The notes under the pieces were generated by a model. That model was given only the letters and a program-made list of their open reading frames with translations, was not told the origin of the DNA and did not search any database. Both the position numbers and the translations under genes were made by a program. From Calliphora vicina (taxonomy: Eukaryota > Arthropoda > Insecta > Diptera > Calliphoridae), in assembly GCF_958450345.1 (NCBI RefSeq), contig NC_088784.1, forward strand, positions 62,233,247 to 62,297,246: 64,000 bases of DNA, given 5' to 3'. Position 1 is the first letter of the stretch. The number at the start of each line of letters is the position of its first letter. Shown here piece by piece: positions 10,947-21,449 of the stretch.

Positions 10947-11524
10947 TTAAACAATTAAGATTTAAACACAAAAAAATCACATTTCCTATTCTTTTGGTAC
11001 TTACTCCGAATATTGTGCTGGAGATTTTCTTTTAATAAAAAACAGATTAACACACTTTTTATTTTTTTTTAATGTTAATTAAAAAAACTGCCAAAACCTT
11101 CGTTTACCACTGTCAGGTGACTATATCAGGAAAAAGGAAAATGTCTGACGCTTTAGGCCTTAAATACCCCTAAATTTTCCTAGAGTCCTGGAAAATTAAT
11201 GTTATGACCCACACATACATAAAATTTACCTAAATAATTAACCACCAACTTCATCCCAAATACTTGTTACGGTTTTATCGACAACATAAATGCATGAACA
11301 AAACACAGATTTGTATTTATGATTCATTTATGTTGTCAACATTACCTGATAAGGCAGGTTAAAAACGTTTATTAATTATTTTATGCGTTAATATAAAAAC
11401 TATAAATTTTTATACAATCACACAAAAAAAGAGAAAAAAAAAATATATAAAAAAAAGATTTTGTATTTGGTGTCAAAAAGAAAACAATACTTATGTATGT
11501 AGCTACAAGCGCCCCTACAACTGT

Positions 11525-12116
11525 TGTCATGTAGCTTGTTGGTATGAGCTTCTAGCAATGAGCGCAAACTTTCGGCTACTATCTGGGACACGATCTCACG
11601 GAGCCTGCCTTCCATAGAGCGCATCATCTCGACCTGCCTAAGCCCTAGTGTTGCCTCGATTATATTTTTTACGTCTGCTACTCTAGGTTGTGCATTGTGC
11701 TGATTAGCTGCCATGCTGCTGCAAAACTCCTGGCGGACATTTTGTGCAGTGAGGTTCCTATAGTTAGACGAGGTTATATTGCTCTCAACTTCTCTTTCCT
11801 GATTTATAGGCGCATATTGGGGCACGATCTCACGGAGCCCGCCTTCCATAGATCGCATCATCTCGACCTGCCTAAGCCCTAGTGTTGGCTCGATTATATT
11901 TTGTACGTCTGCTACTCTGGGTTGTGCATTGTGCACAACCTGATTTATAGGCGCATATTGGGGATTTAATTGTGCCGAGTTGGCACTCAAAGATACCTGT
12001 GTTAAAGTCGCAGTTGTTGTTGTTAAGCCGTTGAACTTGTTGGTATCTGGGTGATACCCGAGGATTGGCCTAGAGGAAGATGAAGCGGCGTTGCATCTTT
12101 TTTTTAAAACAAACAT
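11525..12116 (-). pseudogene. Gag N-terminal region with 78-residue repeats, unit U1
   Basis: The minus-strand frame starts with MFVLKKRCNAASSSSRP and contains two copies of a module with QPRVADV.NIIE.TLGLRQVE and MRSMEG.LREIV. Between them is APINQEREVESNITSSNYR. It matches the gag N termini at 35,070-35,737 and 56,160-56,917. Translation past 11,525 is into the unrelated insertion. The start may be real, because the frame here extends further upstream than in the other units. The role is that of a gag N-terminal (matrix-like) part, inferred only from its position upstream of a capsid. Confidence 0.6.
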
Positions 12117-12245
12117 AAACTTCGAAGCGTATTGCTTGCCTGCATATTAATAGTCCAGCACACTATCGACTAGTCTATCGGGGCACGCCAACTTGACCTA
12201 GTCTCTACCATATCACAAAAACAAACTAAAATAAAAAGTTATTCT

Positions 12246-13620
12246 CGCAAGATTATTCGCCGATCGATTAATCAAAATTAATTTCTATTAAATTTGTATA
12301 TGTATAAATAAATTCAATTATAATTAAATTTATGTATATCTAATGATTACAATACCCAAGTGAAATGAATAACAAATTAAATTGTTCAAAATAATATTAG
12401 ATAATATAATAATATTAAAGTATTAGATTAATATACATATATATACGTTTAAGTATTTAACTTTCTTTTGAAGGAAAAAATAAAGTTTTAAAATAATTGC
12501 AAAATATATTGATACTCAATTGGCAGTGTCCGTATTAATTTTCCAAGATGTAGGGATAAATTTGACCAACGAAATAAAATATCGACGACCTCTAAACATT
12601 AATCTATACTAGGATCGCCTGGTGGTCAAAATTCGACCACTAATAACAAAATTATACAGTTACTTTGAGTATACGCAAAAATATTTTTCACGTTTGTGTA
12701 CAAATACACGTGTATTTAGATGTGCATAAACATGTTGTTGTTGTTTTCCAAGCAAATTTAAAACGTTTTTTTAACAATTTTATGGAAAGAATTTTTAAAG
12801 AAAAATTATATTGTGCACATTTAGAGAAAATAATCTTTTAACCCATATAGGTTTCATCAATATTGGTGGACAATAACATACTTAAAAGTGTATCACAAAA
12901 AAACGTGTGGCCTATTTATATATAAGATATATATAAATATAAGGCCTGACTCATCAATGCCCAGCCCAAACCGCTAAAGCTAGAAACCTGAAATTCATGT
13001 AATAGGTTCCTTCTACGTCATATAGATCCACTAAGAAGGGATTTTAGGAAATTCGAACGCTAAGGAGGATAAAACGGGAAAAACCGGGTAAAACCCGTAC
13101 CTCCATATCTCCAAAACAAATAAATTAATCAAAAAAAGAGCCGAGAGGTGTCTGGTACTTTTTGGAAATTCGATATTCTAGGTGACCAAAACGGCTAAAA
13201 ATAGTACCAGTTAACTTTTATATCTCTTAAATTGATAAACATAGAAATACAACTTTTAATTCATCGGACCCGGAACAATAGTGAGTAGAAATCTTTTTGG
13301 TATGTTTATAAAATTTGAATTTTCAAGGGGGAAAAATGGTATCCTTTTTTGGTACTTTTTTATTAAAATTTATTTTTTCAATAAAATTACCTAGAATTAT
13401 TATTTTCTAATTGTACTTTTTACTGTGGAAAAAAAGTACTCAAGTACTAAGGGGTATTTATTAATTTTTAAGTATTTTTAATTTCATTTAATTTTTTTTT
13501 TTTTTGGTAAAAAAAAATTCGGGTTAAAAAATATTTTTCCGATTTTGTCCAATTGTACCCATCCAACTTAATATGGTCTTATATACGTCGTTTCAAAGGC
13601 GTTTGAAATATCTATCACTA
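12246..13620 (-). repeat. 5' non-coding region of the gag element (repeat R1) and DINE-like tail, unit U1
   Basis: The block starts GATTATTCGCCGATCGATTA and runs through GGGATAAATTTGACCAACG and GAGCCGAGAGGTGTCTGG. It recurs at 24,582-26,020, 35,942-37,240, 50,732-52,110 and 57,122-57,757. In three units it lies directly upstream of gag, so it is probably leader or LTR of that element. From 13,266 a second shared block (CCCGGAACAATAGTGAGTAG) follows. No genes are seen. Confidence 0.6.
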
Positions 13621-14619
13621 GCATGACCCGGTGCGCTTCGCTACCCCTGTCGTAGTAAAATAAAAAATATGAAAGGATTCTATACAAAAATAAATGAATA
13701 TAATTAATTTGAAAGTAAATTTTTAATTAGGCTTTAAGTTCATTTTTATTATAATTTATTTGTAATAATTCAAAGAATATCACTGAATACTAAAATTTTT
13801 AGACAATTGGCAAATTGGAATGCATTTTCTACCCTGCCAAGGGCGTCATCAACAATCTTCATTGTCAAGGTCTATTTGTAAATATCATCTATTTAACTTA
13901 CTATTATTAGGAATTAGAATATGGGAAGCCTAATTCATATTTATATTATTTGTAAATTAGACGAAATTTCAAATATTTTTATTATATATGTGTATTCTTA
14001 TTATTACAAATTTATCATTTTTTTTTTTATTAGTGTTTCTGTAGTCAACCTTTGGTTAACAATTTAGCTATGAATGTTTTTGTGTTTTTCTTTCTTTCTC
14101 CTTAGTGTTGATTCATTGAATCAAACTGGAGATTGATCCCAGCCATTTTTAACTAAACTCCGTACAGTGATGAGAAATTAATTCTCACAAAGTTTAAATA
14201 CTTTTACGGTTACAGTTCTCCAAATATACTAAATTAATTTTTTCCGTCCATTTTCAGACAATTTATGTAAAGTTTGATGAATATTGTAATTATGGTTTTC
14301 AACTTGTTTAGAAATAACTATTTACTTTGTTTGGTAGAGTACTCATCCCCTGTTCCGATCCCTACCTTTTTTGGTTAAACCGTATGCAGTGATAAGAAAT
14401 TGATTCGGACAAAGTTTGAAGACTTCCACAATTATAGCTCTCCAGATATTTGAAAATAATTATTTACTTTGTATGGGTGGTGTCACACCCCCTGTTTCCA
14501 ACCGTCCCAGTTTTTCTCGAAAATCGCAAAATTTAAATCACAGGTACGAAAAAACTGTAATAGGTATTGACAAAATATGATTTTGATGAAACTTGAGGAA
14601 AATATAACATGAAGACTAG
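13621..14619. repeat. AT-rich DNA with a ~225-bp direct repeat
   Basis: Two diverged copies of a motif run (GTACAGTGATGAGAAATTAATTC / GTATGCAGTGATAAGAAATTGATTC, then ACAAAGTTT and ATAGCTCTCCA) lie at about 14,129-14,240 and 14,355-14,460. From 14,500 the sequence is an arm of the fold-back family, which serves as target of the mariner-type insertion. No gene. Confidence 0.5.
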
Positions 14620-14621
14620 TA

Positions 14622-15918
14622 AGGAGTGAGATCGAAAAATTCTTAACACACGTTTTTCATTACATTTTTTAACCCAAGTATTATTTGAATTTTTTTTTGA
14701 TCAAGTTACCTTTGAAAAACATGTCAGTTATTATGTGTAATGTCAATTATATTAATTTTTTTGTTAATCTGATTAAAATGAGTGACCAGAAAAAAGTGCG
14801 TACTGAAATTATTAAATATTTTCAACAAAACCCAACTTGGTCTTACAAAAAGTTGGCCAAGCATACAAAGGTCTGCCGTCAAACTGTTTCCAATGTTATT
14901 AAACAGTACCGGGAGAACTTGTCAGTTGATAGAAAACCTGGTACAGGTAGAAGGAATGGTCCACATGATGTTTCTAAAGCCAAAAAAATAGAACGCATTT
15001 TCAAAAGAGCTCCCAACACATCCGGTAGGAAAGCAGCCCGGTTAGCTCAGTGCTCGGACTATTTGGTACGAAAAGTTAAAGCTAATGCAGGTTTAAAAAC
15101 ATACAAGGCTCAAAAAGTTCCTGACAGGAACGCTACTAAAAATTTAGAGGCCAAAAACAGAGCACGGAAATTGAAGTCAAGTTTTATAAAAAAATATTCT
15201 TGCTGCATAATGGATGACGAAACGTATGTTCTGGCAGATTTTTCGCAACTTCCAGGTCAAAAATTTTATGTTGCTGATGCTCGAGGGAATGTTGAAGAAA
15301 AGTTTAGGACCCAAAAGCAGACAAAATTTCCCAGAAAGTTCTTGGTATGGCAAGCAATATGCAGTTGCGGCAAAAGAAGCCACTCAATTGTTACAACGGG
15401 CTCTATAAATACCGAAATTTACATCAAGGAATGTTTACAAAAAAGGCTGCTTCCATTCATAAGACTTCATAATGTGTCCACTTATTTTTGGCCTGACTTG
15501 GCATCCTGTCACTATGGCAAACAAGCCCTTGAGTGGTACAAGAACAATAATGTGGTATTTGTACCAAGAGAGGCAAATCCTCCAAACTGCCCGGAGCTAA
15601 GGCCAGTGGAGAGATATTGGGCTCTTGTTAAAAGAGAATTGAAGAGTACAAAAAAGGTGTCCAAAAGTGTGGTAGATTTTAAACGGAGATGGACTACATG
15701 TTCGAGCAAAGTGACAGAAAGCACTATAAAAACGTTAATGGAAGGGTTTCCGAAAAAGGTTCAAAATTTCATCACTAGTGATTAAAACTATAAAAATAAT
15801 TTTTTTTGTAAATTGTAATAATAATTTCAATCAAATAAAAAAAAATTAAAGCTGTAAGTTTAGTGGTTTCTTTTTTATAAACATATATGTATGTTAAGAA
15901 TTTTTCGATCTCACTCCT
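14622..15918 (+). mobile_element. Complete mariner/Tc1-superfamily transposon (DD37E type)
   Basis: A 1,297-bp element is flanked by TA on both sides (14,620-14,621 and 15,919-15,920). The terminal inverted repeats are about 30 bp with one mismatch, starting AGGAGTGAGATCG. It holds one uninterrupted transposase ORF. The empty target is preserved elsewhere at about 23,578-23,600, reading GAAGTCTAGTATTTATAATAAC, which equals the two flanks here joined at a single TA. Confidence 0.92.
14778..15785 (+). CDS. mariner-type transposase, DD37E, apparently intact
   Basis: The protein is 335 aa if translation starts at the ATG at 14,778 (MSDQKKVRTEII). The frame is open back to 14,685, but the extra residues are low-complexity and family proteins are about 330-350 aa. 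The N-terminal half looks like two helix-turn-helix units (WSYKKLAKHTKVCRQTVSNVI, then SGRKAARLAQCSDYLVRKV) separated by a GTGRRNGP linker. The catalytic domain has Asp in MDDETY, Asp in WPDLASCHYGK and Glu in CPELRPVERYW. I count 37 residues between the last two, giving DD37E. It would bind the terminal repeats and cut and paste at TA. No stops or frameshifts; activity is not testable from sequence. Confidence 0.9.
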   Translation: MSDQKKVRTEIIKYFQQNPTWSYKKLAKHTKVCRQTVSNVIKQYRENLSVDRKPGTGRRNGPHDVSKAKKIERIFKRAPNTSGRKAARLAQCSDYLVRKVKANAGLKTYKAQKVPDRNATKNLEAKNRARKLKSSFIKKYSCCIMDDETYVLADFSQLPGQKFYVADARGNVEEKFRTQKQTKFPRKFLVWQAICSCGKRSHSIVTTGSINTEIYIKECLQKRLLPFIRLHNVSTYFWPDLASCHYGKQALEWYKNNNVVFVPREANPPNCPELRPVERYWALVKRELKSTKKVSKSVVDFKRRWTTCSSKVTESTIKTLMEGFPKKVQNFITSD

Positions 15919-15940
15919 TATTTATAATAACATATAATAA

Positions 15941-16198
15941 TGTTACGTTTTAACCTTTTCAAAACGCTGGTAATAATTCCTTTAAATAAACCGGATACTT
16001 TTGATTGCAAATAAAAGGCGTTTGAAAATTGTAACAACTCTTTATTTATTTAAAATGTACAACAACATAATTAAATAGTCACTCAATGTTTTTTATACAC
16101 GTTTATAAATTCTCAGAAATACAGACACTTTATAATGTATACGAATTCACTTGAAAAATACAGCACACTTTAAGGCACTCAGTTGATGTTTATTCAAA
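15941..16198 (-). repeat. Inverted fragment of the solo-LTR family
   Basis: It starts TGTTACGTTTTAACC, the reverse complement of the LTR 3' terminus at 31,901-31,915. It stays similar up to the GTTGATGTTTATTC motif near 16,180, with indels of about 15 bp. The other half of the LTR is missing. It is more diverged than the U0/U1/U3 copies, so it is an older insertion. Confidence 0.7.
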
Positions 16199-16239
16199 TA
16201 ATAAACAGATGGAAAAACCAAAAATTAGAATCTATATAT

Positions 16240-17707
16240 CGAGCCCTAACCGCGAAAATAACGTAAGCGCCAAAAATCAAATTTTATAGGAGAGAGTTTT
16301 TTTTAAGTTGTGCGAAGGACTTCTTTAAAAATTAAAATCTAGTATATTAATGGTATCATACATGCGATAAGTGCATTTTTAAGTTAATTTTGTGAGCAAC
16401 AAATTTGTTTTGGAGCTTACGTTATTTTTTCCTTCGCCTGGGTAACGATCTTGAAGCGATGCGAGGGCTTATATACACTCTGTGGTCTAGACCTCCTTTG
16501 TGATTGAGCATGTTCTCCTGGCACTTTCGCAAAGGAGGTCTCGAATTCAAAGGAGCGTATTAACTAAAGGTTACTCATCTTGTCAAGATATTGGGGCGAT
16601 AGTGTGTCCCATAGCTGTCGCGTCAAATATTATTACATATATCCTCTCGTGATATCCACACTTGAGTTCGTCACTTGTATAGTAGAGGCTTTACCTGGGG
16701 TACCACGAAAAATATACACTTTTAAGGTCAAGGTGAGTGGTAGCAATGCCGAGGACCTGGATGGTTAGTTAGTGTAGAAATAAACTAGCCGCTAACAGCT
16801 CCCCTCAGCGTCAGGGTAATACGCTGTTGTAAGTAGTTGCCTAGTCCACGCACGCCGCCACTGCGTGGATGGTCTGTTGTTTTACGTGCTTACTCGTGGG
16901 AACAAAATTGAGAACACAAGTACTTTTAAACCAACAACTACTGAGGAGACTTCCGATTTCAGGGATACTAAGGAATCGGAAGGGGGGGTTTCGGACAGCA
17001 CCCTAGAAGGTGATTTAACCCTGACGGACGTTCATGCTCGGATTCTGGAGCATGAAGGACAGGTGTTTAAACTAGATGTGGATGGTCTTTTGGGACTGTC
17101 GAAAGACTCCTTTGGGGAAACTAGTGCCACTCAGAGGTTGGAGAAGTTGGTTCTGTTATCTGATGATGAGCATGAAATCACTATGATTGCTGCTCAGAAT
17201 CAGATAACGGAAACATCCCCTCCCACTGCTAGTGACAAGGACAACTAGGAGAGCCGATTGGCAGAAGACGATCCACATGGCGCTAAGGTCGCCAATCTTG
17301 TTCGGCAGGTCGCCGTGGAGGAGTTGCCTAATGCCACTCCACGAGATACTGAAAAGCCAGGCCGAACGAATGAAGATATGGCAAAAAATGGCACAAGGAA
17401 ATCTCTATCCTTTCTGGCAAAGATGGGAAAGAGAGATCCTGGGTCATTAACTGCAAAGGAGAAGTAGATTTGAAAGAATCTACGGCCCTGTAAGTGTACT
17501 CTTGGGGGAGTCTTCTCCTGTTGAGCAGCAAGTGGAAGCTGCTGTCGATCTGGCTGACACCCAAAAGGGTATAAGGTCGACAGCTCCAACCACTAGCAGT
17601 GCGGTAAAATCTAAGGAGGGGGCCTCTTCTACCATCCTACAAATCGGTGCTTCGGCTAGAGCTTTCCTTACAGATGTCACAATTTATATCTGTTACAGAT
17701 TTATTTG
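16240..17707 (+). pseudogene. 5' fragment of an LOA-like element with a broken ORF1
   Basis: A frame at 16,865-17,248 (127 aa, acidic, Thr/Glu/Asp-rich) is followed, one stop and a frame change later, by RKSLSFLAKMGKRDPGSLTAKEK near 17,399-17,466. The latter matches the conserved ORF1 patch KRSLRYVRTLDSRDPASLTTREK of the element at 63,989. The upstream leader also resembles the U1 element's leader (ATCTTGAAGCGATGCGAGGGCTTA against ATCTTGACGCGATGTAGAGGCTTA). The rest of ORF1 and all of ORF2 are absent. A third, distinct LOA-like family member, 3'-truncated. Confidence 0.55.
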
Positions 17708-18866
17708 CACCTTTTTTTCATATCCCCCACTGTGACCCAAAAGCTCGGTTTTAGGTTCTTGCACAACCACGATATGAGATTTATTTAACCATCCTCGGGT
17801 GAAGTTTATTGTTAATCTTCTCCATTAGCAAAGATTCATATTTTCTGGCTTTCTTTCATTTCGAAAAGCCCAAACATAGTCAAGTTTCTTAAAAGGCTCA
17901 ATAAAATGTTAGTATATTTAAACAAAAATATAAAATACGAAAGGAGAATTTTCGCGTTAAAAATGGGAAGCTTGGTTTTGATTTTAGACCCATGGTTTCT
18001 TCGGCAAAACTTCTTAAATTACGATTTTGATAACTGATCCGTTTTGTTATAGTCTGAAGTAAAACTTTCAGACTATATTTAAAATTACCTGGAATATAAT
18101 ATTCTGAATAACTTTTGCTTAAAAATCATAACAGTAAAGAAATTCGGCTCATTCGTCAAAATATGGCCAAAAAAATAGTTTTTCTCGAATATTTAAATCG
18201 CAGGTACGGAAAAACTATAGGAGGAATTTTAATACTTTTTTCATATTTTTATTCCCTATTATATTCTCAATAAATCCCAATGTGATGATCAAAAAATTAT
18301 GAAATTTGTTTAACAAAATTTTTAAAAAATTTAAATTGGAGTTTTGAAACTGCCTTTAAAAAAATAAAATTTTTTTGGTCATAGCTGCGAATAGGTTAAC
18401 GGTATCCTACGGATACAAAAACTCATATACAAGCAAATATGGATATATTTTAAGTAAAAATGTACTTTTATTTTAATATTTCTCAAAATATGTTAATTTT
18501 GTTTCTACATTTCTTGTTCTAGTGGCCTGAGACATGTTAATGGCCTGGCCACTTTTAATAACTTTAACATTTTTCAACCAATTTTTGTCTTTTATATCTT
18601 ATTAGAACGACAGTTACGTGTACATTTCGATTCTTTTAAATTAAATTGCAAAAGTAATTATTTAATGCCAACATTTTTACAAAAACTGAAAAAATTGCAT
18701 TTTCCCCCTTGTAAATGCACATCAAAACTTCAGCGTCGTTGCGGCACCAGTTAACGTTATCGTATCATCCTAATAATTTACACAACGAGTTTCTACATAC
18801 ATACATAGAACCATTCTAGAGGAGGGACGGTCAAAATTCGCAATTTTATTTGTTTGGAGCACTCTA
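17708..18866. repeat. Shared spacer 'S' and one fold-back arm, unit U1
   Basis: From 17,708 (CATATCCCCCACTGTGACCC) to about 18,030 the sequence recurs in pieces at 58,970-59,118 and 41,968-42,145. From about 18,110 to 18,780 it is one arm of the fold-back family, including CGTACCTGCGATT-type motifs read in reverse and GTGGCCTGAGACATG. No coding sequence. Confidence 0.55.
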
Positions 18867-18867
18867 A

Positions 18868-20569
18868 TGTACAAGGATGCTTTATTTTTTGAAACACAGT
18901 ATTTTCTAAAAATTTAATATCAATATTTAACAGTATATTTAGTGCATTAACTTCTGTGAGTTTCGAAAAAACTCATCAGTAAACATTTTTTAACATTCAT
19001 GAAAAATAAATGGCACGATACTCGCTGTAGCCTTTAGTTAAAGCTGAGTTGTTGGGCCATTGAAATGGACTGTAACATGATAAAAATCTGATAGTGATGA
19101 AAAAAAATGAAATATAAAATAAAATGAGGAACTTTAAAATTTCTTTTAAACAAATAAAAATACACATTACCTTACATTTATTGAAAAAAAAACAAACATA
19201 TATAATAGAATAGGGGAAAACCGAAAATTAATGGGCCACCGGTTTGCCATGTATTAGGGTGGGCAGGCCAGGCAGCACAAATCATTTCTGCAGCCAAGTA
19301 GGTATAGCTTCCTGACATTTTAGGATTACCTATCGAACGAGTTAGGGAGTTTTCTTTTATTTGTTGTTTTTCTTAAATTCTTAGAGTTCGCAATACCATC
19401 GAATTATTATTCAGCGTTGCCCTCTGATCTCAGTAACCGAAAAGTTACTGAGAATTACATTTTAAAACTATCTTTAGTATTTTTTGGGCAGCTCTTGTTT
19501 AAATATCGCAGTTATATTTTTTTTTTGGTTATTCTGTATTTTTTATTTCTTATTGGTTGAATATTTCATAAATGGAGACTAAAATAAAAAAAACATGGGT
19601 ATCTACACAAAATTATCTATTTTTGACATGAATTTTGTTGAAAATTAACTTTTTTAGTTTCATCCTTATAAGTTTGACTTATGGTAAAAGAGTTCAAAAT
19701 TTGTTCACGCTATACAATAAAAACATATCAATAAACAAATTCATATAACAAAATATAAAATTCGCTGAAAATATACTAAACTGTTTGGCAAGTAAATGGA
19801 AGTTTTGCAATATTTTTCATATATTTTACGTATTACAATTGTTCGTAACCTGCATGATTATAATTAAACTAAAGATTTATTTTATGATCACTTGTTAAAC
19901 ATTCATGTTATGAACATTTATATAATTTTTTAAAGGGTAAGTTTAGATAGACCAGCTTCATGACAATCGCATTCTAAGCTGCATTAACCAAAATTTAGAG
20001 GAAAAACACAAAAAAATCGGGAATATAAAAACCGCTAAATTTCGAAAACGAGAGCTGACTGAAAAAAAAACAAGTATAACATAATAATGAGTATTCATCA
20101 ACTCGTATAAAACGAAGTTGAAATCTTTAATATCGTGAATACAAAAACAAATTTTAAAATAATAATATCGAGTATGTTATTGAATGGAGATCGTGTTATT
20201 TACAGGTGTTTTCAAAACGGAATTGTATAAAATATCAATATCCATTTTAAAAGGATACATTTGGAAAATTTTTCTGCTATTTAATTTATAATACACACGT
20301 TTGTATTCTTGGAAAATTGAAAAGAAAATTCCTGTTTTGGATTATTTTCCACCATGTGTGCATAATTTTACCTAGAAATTCCTAATAAAAACCTAAGGAT
20401 TTTTTAATTAGCTTTAAATGCAGCGTCCGCAAATTATTCTATTACCTAAAAGCGCACACAAATTTGAAAAATGTCCCTTTAAATCATAAAACGCTAAGTC
20501 ATTTATGAGCTAAAAATTAAATTAGGAACAAGACATCTAGGTATATAGTTTAACTTAAAGATTTTAAAG
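18868..20569 (+). repeat. Upstream flank of the 150-aa gene, copy 1
   Basis: This non-coding DNA is shared with 43,438-46,717. Differences are a ~330-bp segment present only in copy 2 (43,633-43,961), small indels near 19,230 and 19,390, a hAT insertion in copy 2, and an 84-bp stretch around 20,443-20,526 present only in copy 1. No other gene is seen. Confidence 0.7.
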
Positions 20570-20577
20570 TATAAAAG
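20570..20577 (+). promoter_or_regulatory. Candidate TATA box, 150-aa gene copy 1
   Basis: TATAAAAG lies 147 bp before the start codon. A TCAGTT initiator-like hexamer at 20,643-20,648 is too far for this TATA, so the true start site is undecided. The same octamer is at 46,718-46,725 in copy 2. Confidence 0.35.
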
Positions 20578-20716
20578 ATTAAAGATTTACGAATTTCTTA
20601 TACACAACCAAAAGGATCTTGGCACAGTAAACATCGAGAACTTCAGTTGACAATTTAAATAAATATTTTATAAAATTTAAATCTATTCAACAATCATATT
20701 TTATAATTTTTTGAAA

Positions 20717-21310
20717 ATGGCACCACAAACAAGAGTTGAATTTGTTATTTTAAAATTATCATATTACCCATCTCTGTAAGTATTTAATTTTCATTGATCA
20801 TTTACAAACTATTTCATAATTTAATATAAACAATTTATTTACAGCCATCCTCAATGTCCTAAAATGAAAATGTGTCGCAAGAGGCGTTCACCAAGTGGCT
20901 CCATGCCTCAAGTTAGCGAATGGGTATGTTTTATAAAATCAATTTAATATTTATTTTAAATTTATACTTACAAATAACTTTCTTTCTGTTTTTAGTTTGA
21001 TCGCATAATGACTAAAGAGAAATCCAGTATACCCTCCACCGTGAAGGTACGTTATTGCGAGTGGAATATTGCATCGGGTAATGCAAATTTATTTACGATA
21101 AATGGTTATCGTTTTAATCAAATACTTTTAATATTGGGCGAAGAAACCATACATTGGGTGTACTATCGAAATATGAGCCAGTATAGGCGTGTCGAAGGTT
21201 ATTGTCCTTTATCTGTAAATTATTGCAGCTGCTGTTTCAACAATCAGTACTTGAAAATTATGGAATCCGTTAAGAGCTGCCTGATGAAACATGACATAGA
21301 CCTTAATTAA
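20717..21310 (+). CDS. Unknown three-exon gene, 150 aa, copy 1 (possible FLYWCH-like domain)
   Basis: Exons are 20,717-20,775, 20,845-20,923 and 20,996-21,310. Introns of 69 and 72 bp have GTAAGT...ACAG and GTATGT...TTTAG borders, and the frame is kept across both. The ATG context AAAATGG is good for flies. The protein starts MAPQTRVEFV; residues 24-34 are Cys/Lys/Arg-rich (CPKMKMCRKRR). Residues 75-120 (NANLFTINGYRF, then HWVYYRN, SQYRR, YCPLSV) loosely follow the FLYWCH pattern L..GY.F...YWRC...C..R.., but the first zinc Cys is replaced. A YCSCCF cluster follows at 122-127. No signal peptide or transmembrane helix is evident. Function is unknown. Duplication of all exons and introns excludes a processed copy. 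It may be an ampliconic or sex-linked gene, which is inference only. Confidence 0.75.
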
Positions 21311-21435
21311 AACTTAGCGTATAATGTAGTCTTTAAGATTTGAATGTATTGATTCCTTATTAATTTTAACATCATCACAGAATGTAAATACTTTGTCATT
21401 GGAATGTAAAGGAATGTACTTACAATATATATAAT

Positions 21436-21441
21436 AATAAA
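21436..21441 (+). terminator. Candidate poly(A) signal, 150-aa gene copy 1
   Basis: AATAAA lies 126 bp after the stop codon and is the first canonical signal downstream. It is conserved at 47,584-47,589. Confidence 0.45.
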
Positions 21442-21449
21442 TAATCATA

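Larger units (their letters stand above)
8057..11519. mobile_element. 3.46-kb insertion splitting the U1 gag relic
   Basis: The uninterrupted gag sequence in U2 and U3 reads GGTGACTGTTGCCATGTAG. In U1 the left part ends at ACTGT (8,052-8,056) and the right part resumes with ACTGT (11,520-11,524), a 5-bp (possibly 4-bp) duplication. The insert begins GTAGCATG and ends GCCCCTACA. No transposase or RT frame is evident inside. It contains a DINE-like element, a piggyBac-type MITE and much AT-rich filler. It may be a composite of several events; the outermost element is unidentified. Confidence 0.5.
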
